A program made the translations under genes and the position numbers. From Ophioderma brevispina (taxonomy: Eukaryota > Echinodermata > Ophiuroidea > Amphilepidida > Ophiodermatidae): DNA of 64,000 nt. Below are positions 38,397 to 50,319 of this stretch, piece by piece. The DNA lies in NCBI GenBank assembly GCA_023653785.1, contig JAMKCH010058439.1, forward strand, positions 1-64,000, in the 5' to 3' direction. The notes under the pieces are model-generated. The model was not told where the DNA came from and did not search any database. It worked only from the letters and a program-made list of their open reading frames with translations. The stretch's first letter is position 1, and each line of letters begins with the position of its first letter.

Positions 38397-39448
38397 CCGT
38401 TGCAAGGACGGATTATATGAGGGTCTAGTAGTCCCCGCGCCCAATCTTTGGCTATCCAAAGTTCTCTATATAATAATGAAAGTGGTAAAGTCTATAGACT
38501 AGAGAAACAAGCCGCAAAGTTTCGAGTTAATAAAGGGTCTAAGCGGTGAATGATGGTTAAATTGGAGGAGGTTTTGTGTGCATCCAAAAATATGGCTTTG
38601 TCAAAAATGGAATGTCCCTCTATGTACTTGGAGCTATATTTAGGGAAATAATTATTTCTCTTTCGAAAAGGCTCAAGGGCTCTTATCATACTACATAATT
38701 GCCTTAATAAAAAAAATGTTACATTTTATAAAAAAAAGTATTACAAATATTTACTTTGCAGCAGCATATATCCTCTCTTGAATACCAATGCAGACATAGA
38801 TAGTTGCATAAAACATTTAATCCATACAATAGAGGTGGTAAGACCAATTCAATGACAGGGTTGCGACTTTACATGCTGATATTACAGGCTGATGAATCGG
38901 TGTGTGTTCCCATGTTAGAAAAGTTTCAATGAGGAACATACATGATACAGAACTCCGGTGGTAACCAACGGGGAAGGGGGGGGGGGCAGTTCAATGGCTT
39001 GAAATGATCGGGTCGCAATTGTTCTCCACAGCTTGAATTATCGGAAAAGAATAACCAGTGCATTTTCGTCCGATGTGGAGGGATGGCGACCAACATTGAG
39101 CTTAGAGTTTGGCCCAATTAATGAAATTTGGCTAATTTAGCGCGCTTGTTCGAGTTTAGTACTGTTTTGGAACGTTCACCCGAAAGGACTACGAATTTGC
39201 TCCCTCCCCCGTTCTATTGCCTTAGTACGTCCTTGATGAACTTGATACGGTAGCTGATTTGACAAATAAATCCACTGAAGTTAACAAATTAATTTGGCAT
39301 TTCCATGAAATGAAGAGTTGCCAAGATGGAGGTTTATGGCCACTTTTAAGATAATCGGTTTATTTTTTTATTTCATGTGCAAGAGAATTCCAGTCACGGG
39401 TGCGCAATTGAAGAATGTAGATGCAGATAGGCCTTTAATTTGCGACCC
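38397..39448. other. Non-coding stretch, nothing recognised
   Basis: No exon or repeat recognised. A G-run of about 10 bases lies at 38977-38986. Minus-strand frames at 38492-38689 and 38926-39117 have no family match. Confidence 0.45.
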
Positions 39449-40073
39449 TTAAAGGAAATATGTCATGATTTCTGAATATTTGGAAAATTTGGTAGGGATG
39501 GAAAGCTAAGTAACGTAGATTAATATAAATCAAAATAAGTTGAAAATTGTCACATTTGTTGAGTATTTGCACTTGTAATTTTCCGCCCCAATAGCTTACT
39601 CGAAACCGGATTCCGACAACTCCACATCGCAGGCAAATGGTGACGACAATGATGACCATCCATAATTTCGTCGTTGTGACCATCATATCGCAGTGTGCCA
39701 CTTAATAATAATTAAAACAACAACGCAAATGAAAACCAAAATATGTCTCTGTAACTTATTTTCTAATTTTATTATTACTTTAATTATCCATCAATATTAC
39801 AGCTGTCAAGCAATAACAATTCGAGTCAACACGATGTTTTTTTTTTTTTAATTTTTAACACTTTTTGAGCCAAATTGGGCGCTTTTGATCGATAAAGCCG
39901 TGGCGAAAAATCCGGCCCGTTTTCTTCGTTATGTCAACAAAGCAAAAATAAAATGCATCTATTTGTTTAATTTTTCATCAAAATTGTATATTTTTTCGGG
40001 AATCAGTGATTGTATGTACATTTTTATGAAGTAAGTCAAATGAGATTGACAAAAATCTTGACTATTCCTTTAA
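39449..40073. mobile_element. Possible TTAA-flanked non-autonomous element
   Basis: The left end TTAAAGGAAATATGTCATGA and the right end TTGACTATTCCTTTAA are imperfect inverted repeats, and both borders read TTAA. The length is about 625 bp. The interior is AT-rich and non-coding. Similarity of the ends is moderate, so this call is tentative. Confidence 0.4.
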
Positions 40074-40129
40074 CTTGTGCATTTTGAATATGGTATTATA
40101 TCAATTGACCATCAGAGACGTCTCTTCAT

Positions 40130-43115
40130 TCATTCAACTCATTCAACTTTATTTTACCACGGAGGGCCCAGTTCAAAACCCCCATAAGGCTGTTTTTCAC
40201 TAGGGCCGTGGTTACAACAATTACAAAAGTACATACATGCATGTGAAACAACAAAATTTAACAAGAAATCATGTACAAGGCTTAGATGAAATGTGCCTTA
40301 AATTATTCTAAATATACTGAATGTTGCTGATTTTTTGAAGTTTAGCATCAAGATTGTTCCAAATTCTAACCTCTGTAGATAGACTACGCTTCTTGTACGC
40401 CGTTTTGGGTTGTGGATTTGTAACATTATACATGCTGTGTCGAAAGTATAATATTGTAGTAAATGCAAAATGCCAGAAAGATATGGAGGTGCTAGGTCAT
40501 TCAAATTTTGTACAACAAGAGCGCAAATTGTAACTTTGTCTATGAGAAAGACGTGCCAACCAGGTGATTAAGAACTTCATGACTAGGGGTATGCCCAGGC
40601 TACACCACAGATTATACGTGCTGCCCTGTTCTGTATAATCTTAAGACGATTAGATACTGTAGTACCACAATTTCCACAAACAACATTGCAATAGTCTAAG
40701 TGTGGCGGGATAATGGCATTATAGAGAGTAGGTAAGATATCATTTGGAACAAGTGACTTGCATTTTTTAACATAAAAAACATACCTTTAAGTGATTTTTT
40801 TGCGACACATTTTCAAATTTGATGATTCCATGTCATGTCTCATCAATGATAACTTCCCAGATGCTTAAATTCATGACTCTTTGCAGACTGACATTATTAA
40901 TTTGAAATAGGACAAATCATTAATTTGATCTGTAACCGTGTATAAACGCTGGTCTTGAACCTAGTAACATAAATTCCGACTTATCAACCTATAAGACTTA
41001 ATTGTTACTTCAAGCCATGTGTTAAAGTGTGAGATCCTTCATTAATAACATTTGGAAATATCATCAATTGAGTTGGAAGCATAATAGATAATGGTGTCAT
41101 CAGCATCATACTAATTGGACAATGGGATAAGTAGTTAGGCAAATCATTAATATAAATAAGAAAGCCAAGAGGACCATCAATAGAGCATTGAGCCATTCCA
41201 CACACTCTATGCAACAATCAGAAAGTATGCCGTTGACGGAAGTGTATTGAGTTCGAACACTTAAATAACTTTTGAACCATTAATGCAATATTTACTTCAC
41301 TCCAACTAAATTTAAGTATTTAGAATGTTAGATTAAAGTATCAAATGCTTTTTTAAAGATCAAGGTGCATCAAACCACCCATTTAACTCTATCTATTTCC
41401 CCATACCAGTCCTCAGTTCTATCTAATTAAAGCAGAGAAGGTGGAAATGAAGAGGGCGAAAGCCAGACTGAGTACTATTTATTAGATTATTTGCATTTAG
41501 GTAGTTAGAAAATTACAAACCAAAATTGAGATAGGCCTATAGTACCAGATCGATGGGTCACCAGCCGTGAAACGGGGATTGACTCTAGCCTTTCCAGCAG
41601 GTGGGAAACTACTAGTGGTGAACGAGTGATTAATGTAAAGTTGAGTACGTACTGGTGTGATGATTGGTGCAGCCAATTAAGTAGTTTAGAAGGAATATTT
41701 ATTAGACCAGTAGCTTGGTCATTAATTTAATAGTTGTTAAGGGAATATTCTTTTTTGGGGAGTGACAGGAACAAAATCAAAATGTGGCCATATTGTCATT
41801 CTCTCAATAGGTGCATTTAAATTAACCAGAACTCATTATTTAAGTTTTCCTGCAAGTTTAGGTCCAATTTATACAAAAGTAATTATTTAGTGCATTTTCA
41901 ATATCTTTATCTCAGTAACTTGACATGTATTAGTTTTGATTTCAGAAATTTCTGTGTATTTATTTTTAGATGGGATGACATGTCGATGTGCTCCCAAGTT
42001 TGTTTGATACTATTTTTATTTTCAGGATCCTGTTGAGATGAAATTCCTCTTTCTTATCTCTGATTATTTATTAGTTTTATTTTTAATTTTGCAGAAAATG
42101 ATTCCCATCTTTCGTGATCATTGTTTGAACGAATCGCATTTAGTTTTAATTTGTCTCTCCTCCGATTCATTTCAACGATTTCATTTAGTAAGCCATGGGC
42201 ACTTTTTACGAACTCGGTGTCTTTTAATAGGGGATGTTATACAACAATACTCCAAAAGAGTGATTTTTTTCCCCCCCCCCCCCCATAAAAATTGAGCAGA
42301 AATGTCAATATACCAATATTTTTACCAATATCCCAATCAAACTTTGGCCAATCATTTAGAAAAGCCTGGTCATTAAATAGTATAGGAACGTGAGCTTTAT
42401 ATTTTCTGCTTCTGTTTATCATAGATTTACTATAGTATTCGAGCCTTACCCCAATAACAATGTTATGGGAATGATCACTAATCCTATGTAGATTGACCCT
42501 GAATTGCAAGCTTTATAATTACTTGAACAAAAACAAGGTCAATCAGTGTGGCACTTGTCTCAGTTATTCGAATAGGTTCCTTAATAAGCTTGTTAAGATT
42601 AAAACTTGCACAAATATCTATAATTTTCTGTTGTGTAACATGGGGGTGTTGCAGATAGCAAATCACAATTTAATCCCCCCATTAGAATGAACTCCTTACC
42701 TTCAGAATAAATAATCTGAAGACGGTGTACAAGGAGATCAAATAAATCAATACAGGAACCTGGTACCCTATACCACAGTACGGACAATGAAAGGCTTATG
42801 CTTATAAGGCATTATCTCAATGTAAGGCGTTCAAGCTGATCAGAAATAAATCAATTAAATATTGTGGTTACAACACTTGACTGATATCATAAAGAAACAC
42901 CTCCTCGTTTAGTTGCAGCATGTTGTCATAAATTCTGTCATTTCTGTATAAATAATAATATCAATATTTATATTACTATCATCGATTTCATCCACCCAGA
43001 AATGTTCGCAAAGACCATACATCAATGGGGTATCGGCTCAAAAAGGCTTCAAGCTCAATCAAAAGGATTATTTAAACCACGAATGTTGAGTTGAGCAATA
43101 CAAAACATTTTGAAT
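40130..43115 (-). mobile_element. Decayed non-LTR retrotransposon (CR1/L2-like LINE)
   Basis: Read 5' to 3' on the minus strand. The endonuclease region starts near 43110 (AQLNIRGLNN), continues with SEGKEFILMGGLNCDLLS near 42690 and IKEPIRITETSATLIDLVF near 42540, and then ISDHS. The reverse-transcriptase region has a block ending GPLGFLIYINDLPNYLSHC near 41150, followed by a frameshift where YADD should be. The C-terminal region reads TLYNAIIPPHLDYCNVVCGN near 40670, IIQNRAARIICG near 40610 and LNDLAPPYLSGILHLLQYY near 40480. The 3' end near 40137 has TGAATGA-type repeats, a tail style known in L2/CR1 relatives. Many frameshifts and stops make it non-functional. C-run 42269-42285 interrupts the endonuclease region. 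Confidence 0.85.
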
Positions 43116-43950
43116 TATCAATGACCCCCTTTCGCAATTAAAAAGATACCATCGGAAATCCTATGATCGGGATCTTTAATACAAGACACATAGAATTATG
43201 AGAGGATGACCAAATAGGTACTTGTGTATGGTTATTGATCTATTTTAATCTGCAAAAGCATGGTTAGATCATTAATATAAATATTATTGACAATTAGATA
43301 AAACTCTGTATCATGTTCAACCAAAAAACTTGTATTCGGACAGTAACATTGCCATGTTTGTCTTGGACATGGTTAATGAGCACGTGTTCTGACGACATGA
43401 GTCTAAGAAGAAAGTACGTTTTCCTTAGTGTCATTTAAATGAGAACAGGTTATGTCTTTGGTAGGTGCATGGACAAGGTAGGGTAAGATGCAGAGTCAAT
43501 TGCATTTCTCAGATTCATGCAGTATCTTCCACGACCACGACGTCAAATGAACTTCATCCCAGTAGAGATACACTGCGACATAGTCCAGTTCCTAGGATCT
43601 GACACAAAGGATTGAGCTTGACTTACAAATGTAGCTCTAGCACTATGGTGACAATAGATGTTTATGCAAAATGGCGCACATCATCGTTGGAAATCTTATG
43701 ATCATGACAAAACGAAGAAATCGACTCTGTCGTCAATACTATATGAGAGCCAATTGGGGAACGTCCTTTTGACCGACATTGAGCAAGGGACCAGGATCAT
43801 TTTGTTCTGGGTATCTTAAGGTAAGGCTAGAGAAGACATCACTGAGTTGAGTAAGAAACTTGATGTGATGATAAAAAGGTTCAGAATAACAATTAACAAT
43901 GAAGAAAGAATTGAAGAGCTGATAGATGAGAAAATGGATGTCACACTAGC
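43116..43950. other. Probable LINE 5' sequence, non-coding
   Basis: This lies between the start of the minus-strand LINE endonuclease region and the start of the plus-strand LINE. No protein homology was recognised. It could be 5' untranslated or ORF1 relics of either element. Confidence 0.3.
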
Positions 43951-43959
43951 TAAAAGAAC

Positions 43960-45850
43960 AGAGTGAAAGAAACATGTTCCGTCTTGACAAGGGTTCCCCT
44001 ACTGGTATAGGAGGTGGAATAATCCTCTATATTCACGATTCGCTTTCAGTAGTGGCATGCCATGAATTGGATGCCTTATCAAGTTGAAAGGGAATGAAAA
44101 TCTGCTTGTCGGTCTTTGCTACAGAAGTCCAAACAGCTCTGATGAGAATAACCAGCAGGTGAGGGAACAAATTCTACACTCTGCCAAAGTAAAAAAATGT
44201 ACTCATCTTCTCCTTATGGGGATTTCAATTTCCCTGATATCAGCAGGCCTAACCTCTGAACCACATGAGAGAGCGCAACTCAATCTTTCATAATGTTCCA
44301 GAATGTACCAGTACTGGGACGGCATACAGGAAAGCTTATATGATGAAAATCAAGCTAGAGATATATTAGAACACCTAGAAGTACAAGAGGTAGTTGTCAC
44401 TTAGCCCACCAGACTTGGCTTACTTAAAGGTGGGTGTTCCGATTTATGGGTGTCTTGTTCTCCACTTGATATGAGAGCCTGGAACCTGCATACACTTACC
44501 ATCAAGTATCATGGGAATGAACTTGAGGTTTTGATAATAGAAGCGATAACGCGCATTGCAAGGCCCTATTCACTATACTCTGCTAATATTGATGGTTAAC
44601 CATTAAAACGGCAATTTTTGGTTTATATCTTTGCAAAGAAGTGGATTTGGAAGCTGAAATTTCAGGACGATAATGAGAAAAATGCGGCTTTCGTCTGTTT
44701 TCTAAAGTAAATGTATACTACTTCCGGGTAAATCGGCGGGGGGGGGGGTCCCAGAGGCGATCGGAACAAGCACCTTTAAGTGACTGTTACAAATGAGCAA
44801 ATAAAGAAGGAAGCATGGTGAAATCCAAGAAATTTAAAACCATCGATGACGATAGTCCGAGGAAGGTTTATATTACCCCATGACTTTTAAAGAGAGAGAG
44901 ATGAACAAGAAACACCGGGCTGAACTTGCAGCTAGGAAGGAAAGAGGTGATACAGAACTGATTATAAGGAATGGAAAGATTGTCAAGAGAGATAATCCTC
45001 TATATTCACGAGTCGCTTTCAGAAGTGGCATGCTTTGAATTGGATGACTTCAGTTTTCAAACTTCAGTATGGTGCCTAATCAAGTTGAAAGGGTATGAAA
45101 ATCTGCTTGTTATGTCGGTAATAGAAAACAACAAGTGAGTATGAGGGGTAAATCTGTCTGAATGGGCTGACGTAGTGATTGGCGTACCGCAAGGCTCTAT
45201 ACTTGGACCAATCCTCTTTGTCCTCAATATCAATGATCTACCAGAGGTGGGTCATTCAACAATCAGAATATTTGATGATTGAAAGCTCTACAATAGGGTC
45301 CAAACTACTGATGCTGAGGGAATAAAGTCATACAAGAGGATCTTAACCGCCTCCAAGATTGGTCAAATACTTGGCTACTTCGCTTTAATACATCTAATGT
45401 AAATGCGTGCATATGGGAAGTAATAACACAGCAAATTACAACATCATGTGAGGAAAAGACGTAGGCGTTTACATCACTGACCAAGGCAGCCGCCAAAGAG
45501 GGTGATAAAGAGAACCTTCAGCCACACAGCTTTTCCATCCTAAACAAGGCCACATTTTGAAAACTGCCTCCAAGTTTGGAGCCCCTATCAAGTAATCGGC
45601 ATCAAAGCGCTTTAAAGGATACAAAGCACAATAAAGAGGCCAGAGGACACCCACTCAAGCTGTTTAAGAAACGTCTCAACAAAGGATTGAATTTGAGAAA
45701 GTTCTTTTTCTCACAGAGGGTGATGAACCAGTGGAATTCTCTCCCTGATGAAATTGTTAACTCAAAAACAACCAATGAGCTCAAAAGCAAGATTGACAGG
45801 CTTTGGGGTGAAAATGGATATGAGGCACTAAATGGCTCAAGCCTATAAAT
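43960..45850 (+). mobile_element. Decayed non-LTR retrotransposon (jockey/CR1-like LINE), rearranged
   Basis: The endonuclease start reads GIGGGIILYIHDSLSVVACH near 44020, then GNENLLVGLCYRSPNSSDEN near 44090 and LLLMGISIS, where the family has DFN. A second copy of the same segment (IILYIHESLS-like, then LIKLKGYENLLV) lies at about 44994-45115. The reverse-transcriptase block reads GVPQGSILGPILFVLNINDL at about 45182-45241. The catalytic box is damaged: IRIFDD is followed by a stop and KLYNRV, so the alanine of the usual FADD is missing. A clean C-terminal frame runs to 45848 (GHPLKLFKKRLNKGLNLRKF, then MNQWNSLPDEIV). A 348-bp MITE is inserted at 44428. The element is dead. Confidence 0.85.
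44428..44775. mobile_element. TTAA-flanked MITE, family TT-1, copy 1
   Basis: The ends AGGTGGGTGTTCCGAT and ATCGGAACAAGCACCT are inverted repeats, bordered on both sides by TTAA (44424-44427 and 44776-44779). TTAA targets are typical of piggyBac-like transposons. The interior contains CAATGAG- and CGATAATGAGAAAAAT-like segments shared with the shorter copy at 52094. It is inserted into the plus-strand LINE, so it is younger than that LINE. Confidence 0.8.
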
Positions 45851-46556
45851 CCTAAGTGTAAGTGTAAAGATCGTTTTTAGTTTTGCATTGAGAACTGAGA
45901 ACCAAGAGGAGGATGCATAACCTCATAAACAGAACATAAAAGCTTATGACAGTTTTAGTCAAGATCAGTTTGCCAATAGAGCAATTTGAGTCTGCCATTG
46001 CCTTTACGAGGGACACAATAATAATCTTGGAAAGCGAAGCAGTTTACAGAAAATCTGTTACAACTAATTGGCAGTATATTGACCAAATTTCAGCCAATGC
46101 TGGTGAAGAACTCATTTAAAGTGACAGGAGGAGATTTTTTTAGGATATGAATTCCTGTCACATTTCACTGGATCGGTTGTAGACCACCTACCGAGAACGT
46201 TTCGAAGGTTTATTGGACAATCAGGTGCAAAAGAAAACCGCAAACCTTGCTTTGGACTTGCCTGCTATCGTAATCGCTCCCCATAGGAAACCATGCTTTG
46301 ACTTTCTGTCGTGCACGACAGAAACTATTAAATCATCATCTTATCACATAAAGACGGCGTATTTGGCTTATTCACTTCATGTGTGATCTAATACAATTGG
46401 TAAGCATTCCAAATTATGTAAAAAACCGGGGTTCGAGAAAAATTGGGGCCCCTTCTTCCTGGAAATCTCCTCATGTCTCTTTAAGTGTTGAGCAATTTTT
46501 GCAGGATCAAAACGAAAGTTACCTTTAATTTTCAACACAATATTTCCCTCTCCCCT
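45851..46556. other. Non-coding stretch, nothing recognised
   Basis: Sequence 3' of the LINE C-terminal frame. The first part may be the LINE 3' end. I see no coding signature or defined repeat. Confidence 0.4.
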
Positions 46557-47537
46557 TAGAGCAGGAGCAGAATATCATAGGGGGCTTATTTAAGGAGTTC
46601 GTTTACCCCCTCTACAGAAAAGGTTTAACACCTTTGGTAGTTAGTGTGGCCCCTCTACATGTATATCAATGCTAGGTAGTTAGTACTCTCAAATTGCGGT
46701 ATCACTTTTTCAATAGGGGCCAATTTAAGTTTACACAGGGTCAAACTTTTAAAATGCCCCAATCATGTTGAAATGCATGCCATATTGCCCATCTAGTCAT
46801 AAGGATTCCAAAAATGTATAGTTTGCACCATCTCTGACCATTGGTTTTGGAGTTATAGGGTAAAAATGGCTAAAATTGTTTTAAAAAAAGTCCATTTCCA
46901 TTTGTACAGGGGTCAACATTAAATGTTAATCTGATTATATTTTAAATACTTGCAAATTATTGCCTGAGGTAAGAGGACTCCACAAAAGTATAGTTTTGAT
47001 TATATCAAATGTTTACATACGGAGATAAGTTTCAAAGAAGGTCAACACCAATAGGATTATGTTGCCCTATGACCTATTTTGTCGCATAACATGATAACTA
47101 TGCATTGCAGATGCTACAAACTATTCCTTATTTTGACACATTAAGCTAAATGAATAACTTCTTTCATTTTTTACCAAAATTGGAGCAACTTCTGATTTTG
47201 ACCCCTGTACAAACGGAAATTGACCTTTTTTTACAATTTCAGCCATTTTTACCCTATAACTCTAAAATCAATGGTCATAGATGGTACAAACTATGCATTT
47301 TTGGAAGACGGACAATATGGCATACATTTCAACATGATTTTGGCATTTTAAAAGTTTAACCCCTGTGTAACCTTAAACTGGCCCCTGTTGAAAAAGTGAC
47401 ACCACAATGTGAGAGTACTAACTGCCTAGTATTAGTATAGAGGGTCCACACTAACTACCAAAGGTGTCAAACCTTTTCTGTGGGGGGGGGGGGGGGGTAA
47501 ACGATGATGTATGACATGGGTCCGTGCTCCTGCTCTA
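46557..47537. mobile_element. Foldback element, family FB-1, copy F (best preserved)
   Basis: Outer ends TAGAGCAGGAGCA (46557) and TGCTCCTGCTCTA (47525-47537) are perfect inverted repeats. The arms then match for about 350 bp at roughly 85% by eye: ACACCTTTGGTAGTTAGTGT, TTTTAAAATGCC, ATCATGTTGAAATG, AGTTATAGGGTAAAAATGGC and TTTGTACAGGGGTCAA on the left, with mirrored counterparts on the right. The loop is about 46930-47150. The right arm carries a 16-17 G run (about 47482-47497). Shared motifs with the other copies are GTATAGTTTG and TGTACAGGGGTCAA. It has no transposase, and a transcript would form a very long hairpin. Confidence 0.9.
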
Positions 47538-48019
47538 CCTGTGTTCATCTTCATACCCAAAACTTTTGAGATGCTTCCACAGTTATTTTGGTTTCCGGTT
47601 GTACCTGTTTTAATATCCCGTTTAATTTTATTACGATTTTTTAACTGGATGGGACTATGGTATGAATGGTAAGACATTATTTCTCTCATTTTGATATTAG
47701 CTTTTGAACACACTTTATTGTTATCTTTTCATCAAATATATTATTTTTATTTTTCACACGGGTAATCCCCGTAGTGTATTCAGAGGTCCCTAGGTATCCA
47801 ATCATTTCACCTCAAAAATGAGGCAGTGGATGTTGCTTCATATTTTACTCTATTTTGGAGGCCAAAATACGGACAGCTTTAAAGTTAGGCAAGTACTAAA
47901 AGTACTTTCTAAAATAAAAACATTATAGACAAAAAGTTGGTTGATAGGTACCCTCTATTATATATATTTTCCACTTACATTCAAATATTAAATATTTCGC
48001 TTAATTTAATCATTGACTG
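47538..48019. other. Non-coding stretch, nothing recognised
   Basis: AT-rich sequence without recognisable exon or repeat. Confidence 0.45.
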
Positions 48020-48137
48020 CACTGCAAAATAAATTAGTCAATCTAAATTAGTCCTATAAGACATCGTTTTGACTAATGTTGGTCAAAACGATGTCTTATA
48101 CGACTAATTGACAGAAAATTGGTTACATTTTACAGTG
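48020..48137. mobile_element. 118-bp palindromic MITE
   Basis: The termini CACTGCAAAAT and ATTTTACAGTG are inverted repeats with one mismatch. An inner, nearly perfect palindrome (TATAAGACATCGTTTTGAC against GTCAAAACGATGTCTTATA) fills most of the element. Termini of the CACTGYAAAAT type are common in animal MITEs. No clear target duplication was identified. Confidence 0.8.
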
Positions 48138-48726
48138 TGATACATAATGCTATTTTGTTTAGGAACCGCAATGTTCAAACTTCGGGTTCAAACCATCTAC
48201 TCTCTGTATTATTCTATTTTCAAAAATATTCTTCAAGTCAAGTCTTTGTTCCCTGTTTTCTTCCTTCTCTCTGTGACACTTTGATGAAATGCTGAGAAAT
48301 TGACGAGCCAAAGACCTATACGTTTAGCATTTACACTCTTCCTTATCTGGCAGGTTCGCACAGATTTCACAGTTAGCTTGAATTAAGATGAATGTGTAGT
48401 ATTGGAACGTCATTATGTTTGCTAAGTTCTTCTAACGTCAAAAATGACGCCATATTCGTGGGGGCATCGCTTCATGAATATTTAAACATTCGATTATGGT
48501 GCCTGGAACGGAAAAGTGGTCTATTTCTGAGTACGTACATAAGAAAAAAAATCCACTATGTACATTTGTGAACACTGAATTTTTCATTTTGTCTTGATTT
48601 GTACCTTATTTTACATACCTGTTCCAGGCTCAATTAGAAAATAGAAATTGCCTCCAATTTGCATTCAAATGAAAAGACTAGGACTGGGGAAGAAGATTAA
48701 GATACTTTTTGCACACAAACCATACC

Positions 48727-48797
48727 TTAATATTACTGTACACAGGGGCTTTATTATCAGGCGGAGGCTAACAATAAAGGCTTTAAATCATTCAATT

Positions 48798-48828
<31 letters not shown>

Positions 48829-48870
48829 TTCCGGATCCGGAATTTTATAACAAGTTGTGATTTTCTATAT
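48727..48870. repeat. Direct duplication, copy 1, interrupted by poly-A
   Basis: 48727-48805 is identical or nearly so to 49001-49079 (contains GTACACAGGGGCTTTATTAT and CAGGCGGAGGCTAACAATAA). Copy 1 then runs into about 27 A (48802-48828), and resumes with TTCCGGATCCGGAATTTTAT, which resembles the sequence at about 49202 in copy 2 (TTCGGGATCGAGAGTTTTAT). About 120 bp present in copy 2 is replaced by the A-run in copy 1. Confidence 0.85.
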
Positions 48871-49000
48871 GAAGGAATTCGATTTAAGCTTAGCAATTTC
48901 ACACAGTGATTAGTATATGGACAAGCATTATGTACATGCAAAAAACATTATTTTTTTGGAAATTGAGGGCGCCCTCCTCAGGAAATCTCTGAGTCGGCCT

Positions 49001-49240
49001 TTAATATTACTGTACACAGGGGCTTTATTATCAGGCGGAGGCTAACAATAAAGGCTTTAAATCATTCAATTTTCTAAAAGATCGTCATCCAAAATGCTCA
49101 ATTCCAATGTTTGAGATGAATCGGATCTTTAGTTTTGATGCAGTAAGCATTTATGTATAGCATAACTGTACCATAGGATAGGATACTGTGTATAACAAAA
49201 ATTCGGGATCGAGAGTTTTATAACATAGTTGTTGACTCTC
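49001..49240. repeat. Direct duplication, copy 2, complete form
   Basis: Partner of 48727-48870. Between its two shared blocks it holds AAAATGCTCAATTCCAATG and TTTGAGATGAATCGGATC. That inner block has a relative at about 61640-61690, inside a P450 intron, so the duplicated unit belongs to a dispersed repeat. Confidence 0.8.
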
Positions 49241-49980
49241 TGAGCACTATGAAAACTTCAACTTCCGCTTTGCCGCTATGTGATAGTTCGTTCACTGATC
49301 CGCTAAATCCTTCAGTCCTTGAAAACGTATGGACCTTATCCGCAATGTTTGTTAGTTATGAATGAGGGCCGGGGACTCAGGCTACAAACATAATTAATGA
49401 GCACTATATAGCGTGCCGTGTGTAAGACATCTCCCGATCGGGGCTTCTTTAACCAGGGTGGCATGCAGTAACAGTCAACATTTCGAAGGGTTGAATCTAT
49501 GCATAATGGAAAACGCCACAAGTTTATTACAACCAATGCAAGTCAAATATGGTACGAGTATAAAGGTTAAACCTTCAGGATTTGCCATAAAAAATGTCGG
49601 CTTATGATAAAATGTTTGAAAGATGATTAGAAGGAAATAAGTTCGAAATATTACTTGTCAAACTGTAGCGATCAAAGGCCAAAGAGAGAAAAACTGGATA
49701 CGGAACGATGCAGTAAATCCTCTGAAACTTCACTCATAATTCCGATTTTGACACGGAAAGTAGCCATCAATGATAGAATGGTTTATTTGCTACACCAATC
49801 CTTACGATTGCACATGTGGGGAAATTTATGCAGCTTCTACACATGTAAATACAAATTTCCAATCATTCAACAACCTGGCTGTTTCTCAAATATTCTGACG
49901 TCACGCAACGTCATTTAATGAGCAGCCCTCAATCGGCGAAATGTCCTACACAGTTTTCTAAGTGCTGAGTGAGCCTTTAA
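49241..49980. other. Non-coding stretch, nothing recognised
   Basis: Short open frames on both strands, none with family resemblance or splice support. Confidence 0.45.
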
Positions 49981-49984
49981 TATC

Positions 49985-50245
49985 GATAGGGCCCACAGGG
50001 TCTATAGGGGATCAGCATTCTAGCCTCTGCTATACATGTATACCTTTGATCTAAATGTATATTTCCTGTTGTAATATTCTCATACAAACAATGTGAAACC
50101 AATTTGAAACAAATCGGATCACTAGAAATATTAACCCCCACCCTCCCCAATGCTGACCTTGAACAGTTTTTGGCCTGCCGTGCAAACACAAAAGTTTGTA
50201 GATATAGCAAAATATACCTTTTTAATCCTTAAGAGCAGATAATCA
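49985..50245. mobile_element. Foldback family FB-1, half copy B (centre plus right arm)
   Basis: It starts with the central motif CCCACAGGGTCTATAGGGG (49992), shared with the centre of copy C at 54243. It continues with ATTAACCCCCACC, GCTGACCTTGAAC and TATACCTTTTTAATCCTTA, in the order expected of a right arm. There is no left arm and the outer part of the right arm is missing, so this is a truncated copy. Confidence 0.7.
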
Positions 50246-50319
50246 TGTTTATACATGGATGGATGGAGGTGTGCGCCAGCATGCAGGCTGCCATCTCAGA
50301 TCTGTTTTTCTTCATATAT

